Assembly: GCF_003752025.1 (NCBI RefSeq)
Contig: NZ_RJKR01000007.1
Location: forward strand, 1-64,000
DNA length: 64,000 bases
DNA from: Curtobacterium sp. PhB115
GTDB lineage: Bacteria > Actinomycetota > Actinomycetes > Actinomycetales > Microbacteriaceae
Direction of reading: 5' to 3'
Below, piece after piece: positions 16,165 to 24,213 of the stretch. How positions within the stretch are numbered: position 1 is the stretch's first letter; every line of letters begins with the position of its first letter. The notes beneath the pieces are model-generated. The model saw only the letters and a program-made list of their open reading frames with translations, ran no database searches and was not told the DNA's origin. Made by a program: the position numbers and the translations under genes.

Positions 16165-17397
16165 TCAGCCGCCGAGGGCGTCGAGCCAGATCTTGCGGGC
16201 GTCGAGCGCTTCCTGGGCGTCCTTGATCTTGCGGGCATTGCCCGAAGCCTGTGCGTCGGCGAGCTCGGACTCGAGCTTGCCGATGGCGTCCTCGAGCTGG
16301 CTGGCGAGCCCGTTCTGGCGCGCCTTGCGCTCCGGGTTGGACTCCTTCCAGTGCGCGTCCTCGAGCCCACGCACGTGGTCCTCGATCGCACGCAGCTTGT
16401 CCTCGATGCGGCGGACGTCCCCGCGGGGGACCTTGCCGATCTCGTCCCAACGGCGCTGGATCCCGGTGAGGGTCTTCCGCGCGGCGACACGGTCGGTCGC
16501 GGTGAGGAGCGGCTCGGCTTCGGTGAGGAGCTCCTGCTTGGCCTCGAGGTTGCCGGAGAACTCCTCGTTCTCGGCGGCGCTCTCGGCGTGGCGCTGCTCG
16601 AACAGCACGTCACCGGCGGCCTTGAAGCGTGCCCACAGCGCGTCGTCGTGCCGCTTGCCCGCTCGCCCGGCGCTCTTCCAGTCGTCGAGCAGCTGGCGGT
16701 ACTCCGGGATGGCGTCGGAACCGCGGGACGCGAGTGCCTCTGCCTGCGTCACGAGCTCCTGCTTGCGGGTCCGGGCGTCGCGGTGCTGCGCGTCGAGCTC
16801 CGAGTAAAAGGCGCGGCGGTGCTGGTCCACCGTGGAGCGGGCCGCACGGAACCGCTTCCACAGCTCGTTCGCCTCGTTCTTGGGGATGCGCGGGCCGTCG
16901 TGCTGGTGCTGCTGCCACCGCGCGAACACGTCGTCGAGCTGTGCGGTGATCTGCTTCCACTGCGCGCGGGCAGGGTCGACCGCAGCGAGCGCCTCGGCCT
17001 CTTCCACCAGGGCCGCGCGGTGGGCCAGTGCGTCGTTGAGAGCCTGCTGCGCCTGCTCGGCCTGCTCCTTGGTGAGGGAGCCCAGCTGCTCGGAGAGCGC
17101 ACCGACACGGGTCTCGAGCGACTTGATGTCGCCGACCACCCGGGCCTCGGCCACCAGGGCCGTCAGGTGCTCGACCGTCCGGGCGACGTCGTTCGCCGAC
17201 GCACCACGCTGGACGCGCTGCTCGGAGATCTTCACCTGCCCCTCGAGGTCGGCGTACTTCCGCGCGAAGTAGGCGAGGGCTTCTTCGGGGGTGGCGTCCG
17301 GGTACTCACCGACAGCACGTTCGGTCTCTTCGTACCGGACGTACACGGTGCCGTTCTCGTCGACCCGCCCCCAGGTCGTTGCTTCGTCAGATCCCAC
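16165..17397 (-). CDS. DUF349 coiled-coil protein
   Basis: Soluble protein of 410 residues built of charged helices; repeated DUF349 units are marked by W-K/R-x-I and ALWARFKAA-like segments (ELWKRFRAARSTVD near 165, DDALWARFKAAGDVLFEQ near 245, RRWDEIGKVPR near 315). Such proteins are widespread in actinobacteria; a link to RNA polymerase or nucleic acids has been suggested for some, but no enzymatic role is known. The GTG start at 17397 gives MGSDEATTWGRVDENGTVYVR, a consistent family N-terminus. The C-terminal part is predicted coiled coil. Confidence 0.85.
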   Translation of the reverse strand: MGSDEATTWGRVDENGTVYVRYEETERAVGEYPDATPEEALAYFARKYADLEGQVKISEQRVQRGASANDVARTVEHLTALVAEARVVGDIKSLETRVGALSEQLGSLTKEQAEQAQQALNDALAHRAALVEEAEALAAVDPARAQWKQITAQLDDVFARWQQHQHDGPRIPKNEANELWKRFRAARSTVDQHRRAFYSELDAQHRDARTRKQELVTQAEALASRGSDAIPEYRQLLDDWKSAGRAGKRHDDALWARFKAAGDVLFEQRHAESAAENEEFSGNLEAKQELLTEAEPLLTATDRVAARKTLTGIQRRWDEIGKVPRGDVRRIEDKLRAIEDHVRGLEDAHWKESNPERKARQNGLASQLEDAIGKLESELADAQASGNARKIKDAQEALDARKIWLDALGG

Positions 17398-17509
17398 AGG
17401 TCTCGCCTCGATCGTGGTCGTGCATCGCCGACGTCACCGTCGGCACGGTCAGGTCGTCAGCCTATTGCACGGACGGGCTCCGCGGCCCGCCGGTGCACCG
17501 GGTTGTGGA

Positions 17510-18322
17510 CTACTTCTCCTGCTCGATGGTCGCGCCGGTGATCTTCGTGGCCACCTTCGGCTCGCCCGTGCCGTCGTCGCCGGGGGAGGAGATGCCCTTC
17601 GATGCGATCTTCGACTGCAGGTCGGACAGGCCGCTCGTGACCTTGCCGACGACGGTGTAGCCGCCGGTCGAGGAGTCCAGCGTCGTGTCGCCGTAGACGA
17701 TGAAGAACTGGGTCGACTGCGAGTAGGGGGAGGTGCTGCGGGCGATCGCGATGGTGCCCTTGGCGTAGACGCCGTCGCTCGGCACGTTCTCCAGCGGGCC
17801 GTACTCGAAGCCGGCGTCCCCGGTGCCGTCGCCGTTGGCGGAGCCGCACTGCAGGAACTTCAGCCCGTCGCTGTCCGCGAGTCGGTGGCAGGTGGTGCCG
17901 TTGTAGAACTGGTCCTTGATCAGCGAGATCTCGGCGCTCGTCGCCTGCGGGGCCTTCGCACCGTCCAGCTCGATGCCCAGGTCGATCGACTTGTTCAGTG
18001 TGAGCGTGCCGGTCCAGGTCGAGCCCTTCGCGATCGACTTGCTCGGCACGTCACCGGTGTTGGCTGCCGTGGCGCTTGCCGAGGGCGTCGGGGTGGCGGT
18101 CGCGGATGCGCTGGCGTCGGCCTTCGTCGTCCCGTGCGACCCGGCGAACGCCAGCTGCGAGCCGGTTGCGAGGGCCGCGACGAGCACGAGGACGCCGGCA
18201 CCGATCAGGTTGTCGCGGACGCGACGGCGTCGCTGCCGCGCGTGCAGACCCTGTCGTGCCTGGTAGAGACGGAGGCGCTCGCGCGCCTCGCGGTTGTCAC
18301 GCGCTTGGTTCTTCGGTGCCAC
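17510..18322 (-). CDS. Membrane-anchored cyclophilin-type peptidyl-prolyl isomerase
   Basis: Protein of 270 residues: a basic cytoplasmic N-terminus (about 1-36), one membrane helix (LIGAGVLVLVAALATGSQLAF), an Ala/Thr/Ser-rich linker and an extracytoplasmic cyclophilin domain from about residue 100. FYNGTTCHRL, GTIAIARS and STQFFIVYGD match cyclophilin motifs. The usual Arg-Phe pair of active cyclophilins is CHRL here, and the Gln of QFF is kept, so activity is plausible but not certain. GTG 18322 is preferred over ATG 18382 because the longer form adds no conserved residues. A TACGCT box lies upstream on this strand near 18364. Confidence 0.88.
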   Translation of the reverse strand: MAPKNQARDNREARERLRLYQARQGLHARQRRRRVRDNLIGAGVLVLVAALATGSQLAFAGSHGTTKADASASATATPTPSASATAANTGDVPSKSIAKGSTWTGTLTLNKSIDLGIELDGAKAPQATSAEISLIKDQFYNGTTCHRLADSDGLKFLQCGSANGDGTGDAGFEYGPLENVPSDGVYAKGTIAIARSTSPYSQSTQFFIVYGDTTLDSSTGGYTVVGKVTSGLSDLQSKIASKGISSPGDDGTGEPKVATKITGATIEQEK

Positions 18323-18417
18323 GGTGCTGTTCTGCCCTCTCGTCGCAGTGTGCAACGAGCGTAGCCGAGTCGGTGCCATCAACGGCCTGGAGGCGCGTGG
18401 CTGTCAGTCGGTCGGCC

Positions 18418-18423
18418 TACGAT
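18418..18423 (+). promoter_or_regulatory. -10 box TACGAT, probable leaderless promoter of rarA
   Basis: TACGAT ends 7 nt before ATG 18431. No ribosome site is visible. Confidence 0.55.
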
Positions 18424-18430
18424 TGGCGAC

Positions 18431-19804
18431 ATGGCAGCGGACCGTTCGGGCATGCGTGCGCCCACCACGGGTGGTCGCGCCGGTCTCGCGCAGGGTTCCG
18501 TCCCGCTCGCGGTCCGGATGCGCCCCACCAGCCTCGACGAGGTCGCCGGCCAGCAGCACCTGCTCGGTCGCGGGTCGCCGCTCGTCCAGCTCGCCACCGG
18601 TACCCGCGAGAACCCGGGTGGCGTCTCGGTCATCCTGTGGGGGCCGCCCGGTACCGGCAAGACCACCCTCGCCCAGGCGATCGCGCGGCAGTCCGGTCGT
18701 GAGTTCGTCGAGCTCTCCGCCGTGACCGCCGGTGTGAAGGACGTGCGCGAGGTGATGGAGAAGGCCCTCACGCACCGCGATCTCTACGGATCGACCACGG
18801 TGCTCTTCCTCGACGAGATCCACCGCTTCAGCAAGGCGCAGCAGGACGCCCTCTTGCCCGGTGTCGAGAACGGCTGGGTGATCCTCATCGCCGCCACCAC
18901 CGAGAACCCCTCGTTCTCCGTCATCTCACCGCTGCTCTCCCGCTCGCTGCTCCTCACCCTCAAGCCCCTCACCGACGCCGACCTCGGCATGCTCGTCGAC
19001 CGTGCGGTCGAGGACGCCCGCGGCCTCGGCGGATCGGTGGTGCTCGGTGACGAGGCCCGCGGGGCGATCGTCCGCCTGGCCTCCGGGGACGCCCGCCGCG
19101 CGCTCACCGCGCTCGAGGCCGCAGCAGCCTCTGCGGCCGCCGCCCAGGACGAGGACGACGACATCGTCCCCGCGGTGGACGCGGACACCGTCGCAGCCGC
19201 CGTCGACCGTGCGCTGCTCCGGTACGACCGCCAGGGCGACGAGCACTACGACGTCATCAGCGCCTTCATCAAGTCGGTGCGGGGGAGCGACGTCGACGCG
19301 GCCCTGCACTACCTCGCCCGCATGATCGAGGCGGGCGAGGACTCCCGTTTCATCGCACGGCGGATCATCATCTCCGCGTCGGAGGACATCGGCATGGCCG
19401 ACCCGCAGGCCTTGCCGATCGCGGTCGCTGCCGCCCAGGCCGTGCAGTTGATCGGCATGCCCGAGGGACGGATCCCGCTGGCCGAGGCCGTGGTGTACCT
19501 GGCCACTGCACCGAAGTCGAACGCCGCGTACAACGGCGTGAACCAGGCGATGGCGGACGTCAAGGCCGGACGCATGGGCACGGTCCCGATGCACTTGCGA
19601 GATGCGCACTACGCCGGCGCGAAGCGGCTCGGGCACGGCAAGGGCTACGTCTACTCGCACGACGCCGAGCACGGTGTCGCCCAGCAGCAGTACCTTCCGG
19701 ATGCGCTCGAGGGCACCGAGTACTACACGCCGACCGCGAACGGGTACGAGCGCGAGGTCGGCCCCCGGCTCGAACGACTCCGGAAGATCACGCGCGGCGA
19801 GTAG
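18431..19804 (+). CDS. rarA: Replication-associated recombination ATPase RarA (MgsA)
   Basis: AAA+ ATPase related to clamp loaders, acting at stalled replication forks. It has 457 residues. Walker A is GPPGTGKT at 71-78, Walker B is FLDEIHRF near 130, and the sensor region is TTENPSFSV near 157. The C-terminal MgsA domain contains [28 protein letters not shown] and [10 protein letters not shown]. The order rarA-rpsD-alaS-ruvX-mltG-aro is typical of actinobacteria. The start is supported by the -10 box at the leaderless distance. Confidence 0.95.
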   Translation: MAADRSGMRAPTTGGRAGLAQGSVPLAVRMRPTSLDEVAGQQHLLGRGSPLVQLATGTRENPGGVSVILWGPPGTGKTTLAQAIARQSGREFVELSAVTAGVKDVREVMEKALTHRDLYGSTTVLFLDEIHRFSKAQQDALLPGVENGWVILIAATTENPSFSVISPLLSRSLLLTLKPLTDADLGMLVDRAVEDARGLGGSVVLGDEARGAIVRLASGDARRALTALEAAAASAAAAQDEDDDIVPAVDADTVAAAVDRALLRYDRQGDEHYDVISAFIKSVRGSDVDAALHYLARMIEAGEDSRFIARRIIISASEDIGMADPQALPIAVAAAQAVQLIGMPEGRIPLAEAVVYLATAPKSNAAYNGVNQAMADVKAGRMGTVPMHLRDAHYAGAKRLGHGKGYVYSHDAEHGVAQQQYLPDALEGTEYYTPTANGYEREVGPRLERLRKITRGE

Positions 19805-19825
19805 GAAGCCGCGTCGAGTTCCTGC

Positions 19826-20041
19826 TAGCATTACCGGGCCTAAGTCCTGGTCCTCGTGTGCGGCTGCACCGAGGACAGAGTGCCACTCCGGTGGTACGGG
19901 GGCAGAGGTTCGGACTGTAGCCGTCCGATCCCACAGGCTCATCCCTCTGGATCCCTTCGCCGGGTTCGAGCGTCCACGTGAGAAGCGTGCCCGCTCGTGT
20001 GTGCCCGCCGAGTATTCAGTTCGAACAGAGAAAAGGACCCT
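19826..20041 (+). promoter_or_regulatory. rpsD promoter and structured 5' leader
   Basis: TGC-TAGCAT gives a -10 box at 19826-19831, so the mRNA would carry a leader of about 200 nt. It folds into a long hairpin at 19850-19876 (GTCCTCG/CGAGGAC, then GTGC/GCAC with loop GGCT). A second lies at 19880-19897 (GTGCCAC-TCCG-GTGGTAC, one G-U pair), and a small CGGAC/GTCCG hairpin lies near 19911-19927. AAAGGA precedes the rpsD GTG. A long structured leader before a primary 16S-binding protein gene suggests autoregulation by S4; this is inference. Confidence 0.55.
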
Positions 20042-20671
20042 GTGTCTACCAAGTCACGTACCCGTAGCAAGACCCGCCTGTCGCGCGCCCTCGGCATCCC
20101 GCTGACGCCGAAGGCCGCCCGTTACCTCGAGAAGCGCCCCTACGGCCCCGGTGAGCACGGCCGTACGCGCCGTCGTGCGGACAGCGACTACGCCGTCCGC
20201 CTCCGTGAGAAGCAGCGTCTGCGCGCCCAGTACGGCATCCGCGAGAAGCAGCTCCGCATCGTCTTCGAAGAGGCCCGCAAGACGAAGGGCCTGACCGGTG
20301 AGAACCTGGTCGAGCTCCTCGAGCAGCGCCTCGACGCCCTCGTGCTGCGTGCCGGCTTCGCCCGCACCACCGCGCAGGCTCGCCAGCTGATCGTGCACCG
20401 CCACATCCTCGTCGACGGCAAGCTCGTCGACCGCCCCTCCTTCCGCGTCAAGGAGGGCCAGCAGATCCACGTCAAGCAGCGCTCCGAGTCGCTCGAGCCC
20501 TTCCAGGTCGCCGCTGCCGGTGGCCACCAGGAAGTCCTCCCGAAGGTCCCGGGCTACCTCGAGGTCGAGATCGACAAGCTCCAGGCCCGCCTCGTGCGTC
20601 GCCCGAAGCGCGCCGAGGTCCCCGTGACCTGTGAAGTGCAGCTCGTCGTCGAGTACTACGCAGCTCGCTGA
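20042..20671 (+). CDS. rpsD: 30S ribosomal protein S4
   Basis: Primary 16S rRNA-binding protein of 209 residues. GTG 20042 (MSTKSRTRSKTRLSRALG) is chosen because AAAGGA precedes it at a good distance, while the longer upstream frame falls in the leader. The S4 domain near residues 98-160 includes RLDALVLRAGFARTTAQARQ and VHRHILVDG. The N-terminal zinc cysteines of some S4 proteins are absent, so this is the zinc-free type. Isolated rpsD upstream of alaS, away from the alpha operon, is usual in this group. A hairpin terminator follows. Confidence 0.97.
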   Translation: MSTKSRTRSKTRLSRALGIPLTPKAARYLEKRPYGPGEHGRTRRRADSDYAVRLREKQRLRAQYGIREKQLRIVFEEARKTKGLTGENLVELLEQRLDALVLRAGFARTTAQARQLIVHRHILVDGKLVDRPSFRVKEGQQIHVKQRSESLEPFQVAAAGGHQEVLPKVPGYLEVEIDKLQARLVRRPKRAEVPVTCEVQLVVEYYAAR

Positions 20672-20685
20672 TCCACTGATCACAC

Positions 20686-20727
20686 CCGAACGGCGGGTCG
20701 TCCTCTCCAGGGCGACCCGCCGTTCGG
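20686..20727 (+). terminator. Hairpin terminator after rpsD
   Basis: An 18-bp inverted repeat (20686-20703 with 20710-20727, one G-U pair) has a 6-nt loop and starts 14 bp after the rpsD stop. Confidence 0.8.
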
Positions 20728-20745
20728 CGTTCCGGGACCGACGGC

Positions 20746-20751
20746 TAAGCT
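20746..20751 (+). promoter_or_regulatory. Likely -10 box TAAGCT for the alaS unit
   Basis: TAAGCT lies just after the rpsD terminator. It would start transcription near 20758, about 37 nt before the small-protein GTG at 20795. Confidence 0.45.
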
Positions 20752-20794
20752 TGTCCGGGCATGCACCGCCCGGGTGCACAGAGGGAGAGGCACC

Positions 20795-20977
20795 GTGAAG
20801 CAGCTGTTCTTCGTCGCCGTCGGAGTCGTCATCGGGTTCGCCGCCGCACACCAGGTCGCCAAGACCACCGGTGGCGCGCGCTTCTTCGCCGATGTGAACG
20901 CCAGGACGAAGGCCTTCACGGGAGCCGTCGCCGACGGGTACCGGTCCCGCGAAGCCGAGCTCCGCACCGACGTCTGA
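20795..20977 (+). CDS. Small single-helix membrane protein before alaS
   Basis: Protein of 60 residues with one N-terminal hydrophobic helix (LFFVAVGVVIGFAAAHQVA) and a charged amphipathic tail (ARTKAFTGAVADGYRSREAEL). GTG 20795 is preceded by GAGGGAGAGG, a good ribosome site, which decides against ATG 20774. Short membrane proteins in this place are common in actinobacteria (recollection); the function is unknown. It is 55 bp upstream of alaS and probably cotranscribed. Confidence 0.75.
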   Translation: MKQLFFVAVGVVIGFAAAHQVAKTTGGARFFADVNARTKAFTGAVADGYRSREAELRTDV

Positions 20978-21032
20978 CCCGGCCACCGCCGGACGCCCCG
21001 CCCCTCCCACCCACGACCACCCAGGAAGCACC

Positions 21033-23690
21033 ATGCAGACCGCAGAGATCCGCCGCCGTTGGCTCCAGTTCTTCGGTGACCGCGGCCACACCGTCGTCCC
21101 GTCCGCGTCCCTCGTCTCCGACGACCCGTCGCTCCTCTTCACGGTCGCCGGCATGGTGCCGTTCATCCCGTACCTGACCGGGCTCGTCCCCGCGCCGTAC
21201 CCCCGCGCCACGAGCGTGCAGAAGGTCATCCGCACGAACGACATCGAAGAGGTCGGCAAGACCCCTCGGCACGGCACGTTCTTCCAGATGAACGGGAACT
21301 TCTCGTTCGGCGACTACTTCAAGGAGCAGGCGATCGAGTTCGCCTGGGAGTTCTTGACGAAGCCGGAGGCCGACGGTGGGCTCGGTTTCTCGCCGGACGA
21401 CCTCTGGGTCACGGTGTACGAGGAGGACGACGAGGCGATCGCGTTCTGGAAGCAGCACTCCTCCCTGCCCGACGAGCGGATCCAGCGCCTCGGCAAGGAC
21501 ACGAACTACTGGTCGACCGGGCAGCCCGGTCCGGCGGGCCCCTGCTCGGAGATCTTCTTCGACCGCGGCCCCGAGTACGGCATCGACGGTGGCCCGGTCA
21601 CCGACGACGACCGCTACGTCGAGATCTGGAACCTCGTGTTCATGCAGTACCAGATCGCCAACGTCCAGTCGAAGTACGACTTCGACATCACGGGCGAGCT
21701 GCCGAACAAGAACATCGACACCGGCATGGGGCTCGAGCGCGTCGCCTTCATCAAGCAGGGCGTCGACAACATGTACGAGATCGACCAGGTCCGCCCGGTG
21801 CTCGACCGTGCGTCCGAGATCTCCGGCCGCCGCTACGGTGCCGACCACGAGGACGACGTCCGGATGCGCGTCATCGCGGACCACGTCCGTTCGGCACTCA
21901 TGCTCATCGCCGACGGCGTCAGCCCGTCGAACGAGGGCCGCGGGTACATCCTGCGCCGCCTGCTCCGCCGAACGGTCCGCGCGATGCGCCTCCTCGGTGT
22001 CGAGACGGCGACCTTCCCCGAGCTCTTCCCGGCCTCGCGCGACGCGATGCGGGACGCGTACCCCGAGGTGGCGTCCGACTACGACCGCATCTCGCGCATC
22101 GCCTACGCGGAAGAGGAGACGTTCCTCCGCACCCTCGCGCAGGGCACCACGATCCTCGACGTCGCGGTCGAGCGCGCGAAGCAGGACGGCGCGCCCTCGA
22201 TCGGCGGCGACACGGCGTTCCTGCTCCACGACACGTTCGGCTTCCCCATCGACCTGACGATGGAGATGGCGGAAGAGGCCGGCGTGCACGTCGACCGGAC
22301 GGCGTTCGAGACCCTGATGTCCGAGCAGCGTGCACGGGCGAAGGCCGACGCGAAGAGCAAGAAGACCACGATCGCGGACCTCAGCGTCTACAGCGCGTTC
22401 CGGGCGAAGGGCGAGACCGTCTTCCTCGGGTACGACGAGCTCGAGGCCGATACGAACGTGCTCGGCATCATCGTCGACGGCGTCAGCGTGGACCGTGCAG
22501 TGGCCGGCGACATCGCCGAGGTCATCCTCGGTGAGACCTCGCTGTACGCCGAGTCCGGTGGGCAGGACGCCGACCAGGGATCGATCGTCGGCAAGGGCTT
22601 CGACCTCGAGGTGCTCGACGTGCAGCGTCCCGTCGCCGGCCTCTGGAGCCACACCGTGCAGGTGCGATCCGGCGAGGTCGGCGTGGGCGACGCGGCGAGC
22701 ACCGTCGTCGACGCCGAGTACCGCCGTGGCGCGACGCAGGCGCACTCCGCGACGCACCTGGTGAACGCCGCGCTCCGCGACATCCTCGGCCCGGAGGCAC
22801 TGCAGGCCGGTTCCTACAACAAGTCCGGCTACATGCGCCTCGACTTCTCGTGGTCGCAGCCGGTGTCGCTCGAGACCCGTTCCGAGATCGAGGAGGTCGT
22901 GAACACCGCGATCCGCACCGACCTCGAGGTCTCGACCCGGATCCTGCCGATCGACGAGGCGAAGGCGCTCGGCGCACAGGCGCTGTTCGGTGAGAAGTAC
23001 GGCGCCGAGGTCCGGATGGTCGACATCGGTGGCCCGTGGTCCCGCGAGCTCTGCGGTGGCACGCACGTCGCCTCGAGCGCGCAGGTCGGCCTGGTCAACC
23101 TGGTGGGGGAGTCGAGCGTCGGTTCGACCAACCGTCGTGTCGAGGCACTCGTCGGGCTCGAGGGCTTCCGCGACCTCGCTGTCGAGCGGACCATCGTGTC
23201 GCAGCTCTCCAGCGCGCTCAAGGCTCCGCGGGCCGACCTGCCGACGCGCGTGCAGTCGCTGATGGAGGACCTCCGGACCGCGCAGAAGAAGCTCGCCGAG
23301 TACGAGTCGGCGAACCTGCAGCAGCGTGTCCCGACCATCGCCCGGTCCGCGACGACGATCGGTGCGACCACGGTCGTCGCCGAGACCGTCGACGGACTGC
23401 AGTCCGGCGACGAGCTCCGTTCCCTGGCCACGGGTGTCCGCGCCCAGCTCGGCGACGGTGCGGCCGTGGTCGTCCTCGGCGCAGTGGTGGGTGGCAAGCC
23501 GATCGTGATCGTCGCGACGAACGACGCCGCACGCTCCGCCGGGGTGCAGGCGGGCCCGCTCGCCAAGGAAGCCGCCGGCGTGCTCGGTGGCGGCGGTGGC
23601 GGCAAGCCGGACCTCGCACAGGGCGGCGGCACCGATGCGGCCGCGCTCCCCGCGGCGCTCCGTGCCGTGACCGCGCGGCTCGCGGGCTGA
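21033..23690 (+). CDS. alaS: Alanyl-tRNA synthetase
   Basis: Charges tRNA-Ala and clears mischarged Ser/Gly-tRNA-Ala. The 885-residue protein has the standard order: class II catalytic core (RRRWLQFFGDRGHTVVPSAS; FFQMNGNFSFGDYFK near residue 85), tRNA-binding domain, editing domain with zinc-site motifs HSATHLVNAAL near residue 571 and CGGTH near residue 673, then the C-Ala domain ending in a glycine-rich GGGGGGKPDLAQGGG stretch. ATG 21033 follows CAGGAAG. ruvX begins 2 bp after its stop, as in most actinobacteria. Confidence 0.98.
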   Translation: MQTAEIRRRWLQFFGDRGHTVVPSASLVSDDPSLLFTVAGMVPFIPYLTGLVPAPYPRATSVQKVIRTNDIEEVGKTPRHGTFFQMNGNFSFGDYFKEQAIEFAWEFLTKPEADGGLGFSPDDLWVTVYEEDDEAIAFWKQHSSLPDERIQRLGKDTNYWSTGQPGPAGPCSEIFFDRGPEYGIDGGPVTDDDRYVEIWNLVFMQYQIANVQSKYDFDITGELPNKNIDTGMGLERVAFIKQGVDNMYEIDQVRPVLDRASEISGRRYGADHEDDVRMRVIADHVRSALMLIADGVSPSNEGRGYILRRLLRRTVRAMRLLGVETATFPELFPASRDAMRDAYPEVASDYDRISRIAYAEEETFLRTLAQGTTILDVAVERAKQDGAPSIGGDTAFLLHDTFGFPIDLTMEMAEEAGVHVDRTAFETLMSEQRARAKADAKSKKTTIADLSVYSAFRAKGETVFLGYDELEADTNVLGIIVDGVSVDRAVAGDIAEVILGETSLYAESGGQDADQGSIVGKGFDLEVLDVQRPVAGLWSHTVQVRSGEVGVGDAASTVVDAEYRRGATQAHSATHLVNAALRDILGPEALQAGSYNKSGYMRLDFSWSQPVSLETRSEIEEVVNTAIRTDLEVSTRILPIDEAKALGAQALFGEKYGAEVRMVDIGGPWSRELCGGTHVASSAQVGLVNLVGESSVGSTNRRVEALVGLEGFRDLAVERTIVSQLSSALKAPRADLPTRVQSLMEDLRTAQKKLAEYESANLQQRVPTIARSATTIGATTVVAETVDGLQSGDELRSLATGVRAQLGDGAAVVVLGAVVGGKPIVIVATNDAARSAGVQAGPLAKEAAGVLGGGGGGKPDLAQGGGTDAAALPAALRAVTARLAG

Positions 23691-23692
23691 CC

Positions 23693-24142
23693 GTGGGCAT
23701 CCGGTCCGGGCGTCGTCTCGGCGTCGACGTCGGGCGCGCCCGGATCGGCGTCGCCGTGTGCGACCGTGACGGGCTGCTCGCGACGCCGGTCGAGACCGTG
23801 CGCCGCGACGACAGCGCCGACCTGCGCCGCATCCTGGAGATCGCCGACGAGTACGACGCGCTCGAGGTCGTCGTCGGACTGCCGCTGTCGATGTCCGGCG
23901 GCGACACCCCGTCCACCGAGGACGCCCGGGCCTTCGCGGCACGGATCGCGGCGCACCGACCCGTGCGGCTCGTCGACGAGCGACTGTCGACCGTGACGGC
24001 CCAGCGCGGGCTGCACCAGGCGGGCAAGAACACGAAGAAGTCGCGGTCCGTGATCGACCAGGCCGCCGCTGTTATCATTCTGCAACATGCGCTCGACCAC
24101 GAGCGCAGTGCCGGTGCCCCTCCGGGCACCACGCTCCCCTGA
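23693..24142 (+). CDS. ruvX: RuvX/YqgF-family RNase H-like nuclease
   Basis: Putative resolvase-like nuclease with proposed roles in 16S pre-rRNA 5' processing. The 149-residue protein shows RLGVDVGRARIGVAVCDRDG with the first catalytic Asp, VVGLPLSMSGGDTP near residue 62, VDERLSTVTA near residue 96 with the Glu, and KKSRSVIDQAAAVIILQ with the last Asp. GTG 23693 lies 2 bp after the alaS stop. The C-terminal tail (HERSAGAPPGTTLP) is a short variable extension. Confidence 0.93.
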   Translation: MGIRSGRRLGVDVGRARIGVAVCDRDGLLATPVETVRRDDSADLRRILEIADEYDALEVVVGLPLSMSGGDTPSTEDARAFAARIAAHRPVRLVDERLSTVTAQRGLHQAGKNTKKSRSVIDQAAAVIILQHALDHERSAGAPPGTTLP

Positions 24143-24213
24143 CAGGGCTGCCCTTCCGTCACAGCGACACGACGGTGCGCAGGTGGAGTTCCCGACCGAG
24201 AGACCGAGGACCG

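Noticed and set aside
19805..20041. tRNA or other stable RNA gene before rpsD
   Set aside because: No cloverleaf or TpsiC-like loop; the hairpins lie downstream of a promoter and upstream of an rpsD ribosome site, fitting a leader.
20916..23942. Minus-strand open frame of 1008 codons opposite alaS
   Set aside because: Shadow of alaS; no start signal and no similarity to any family I know.
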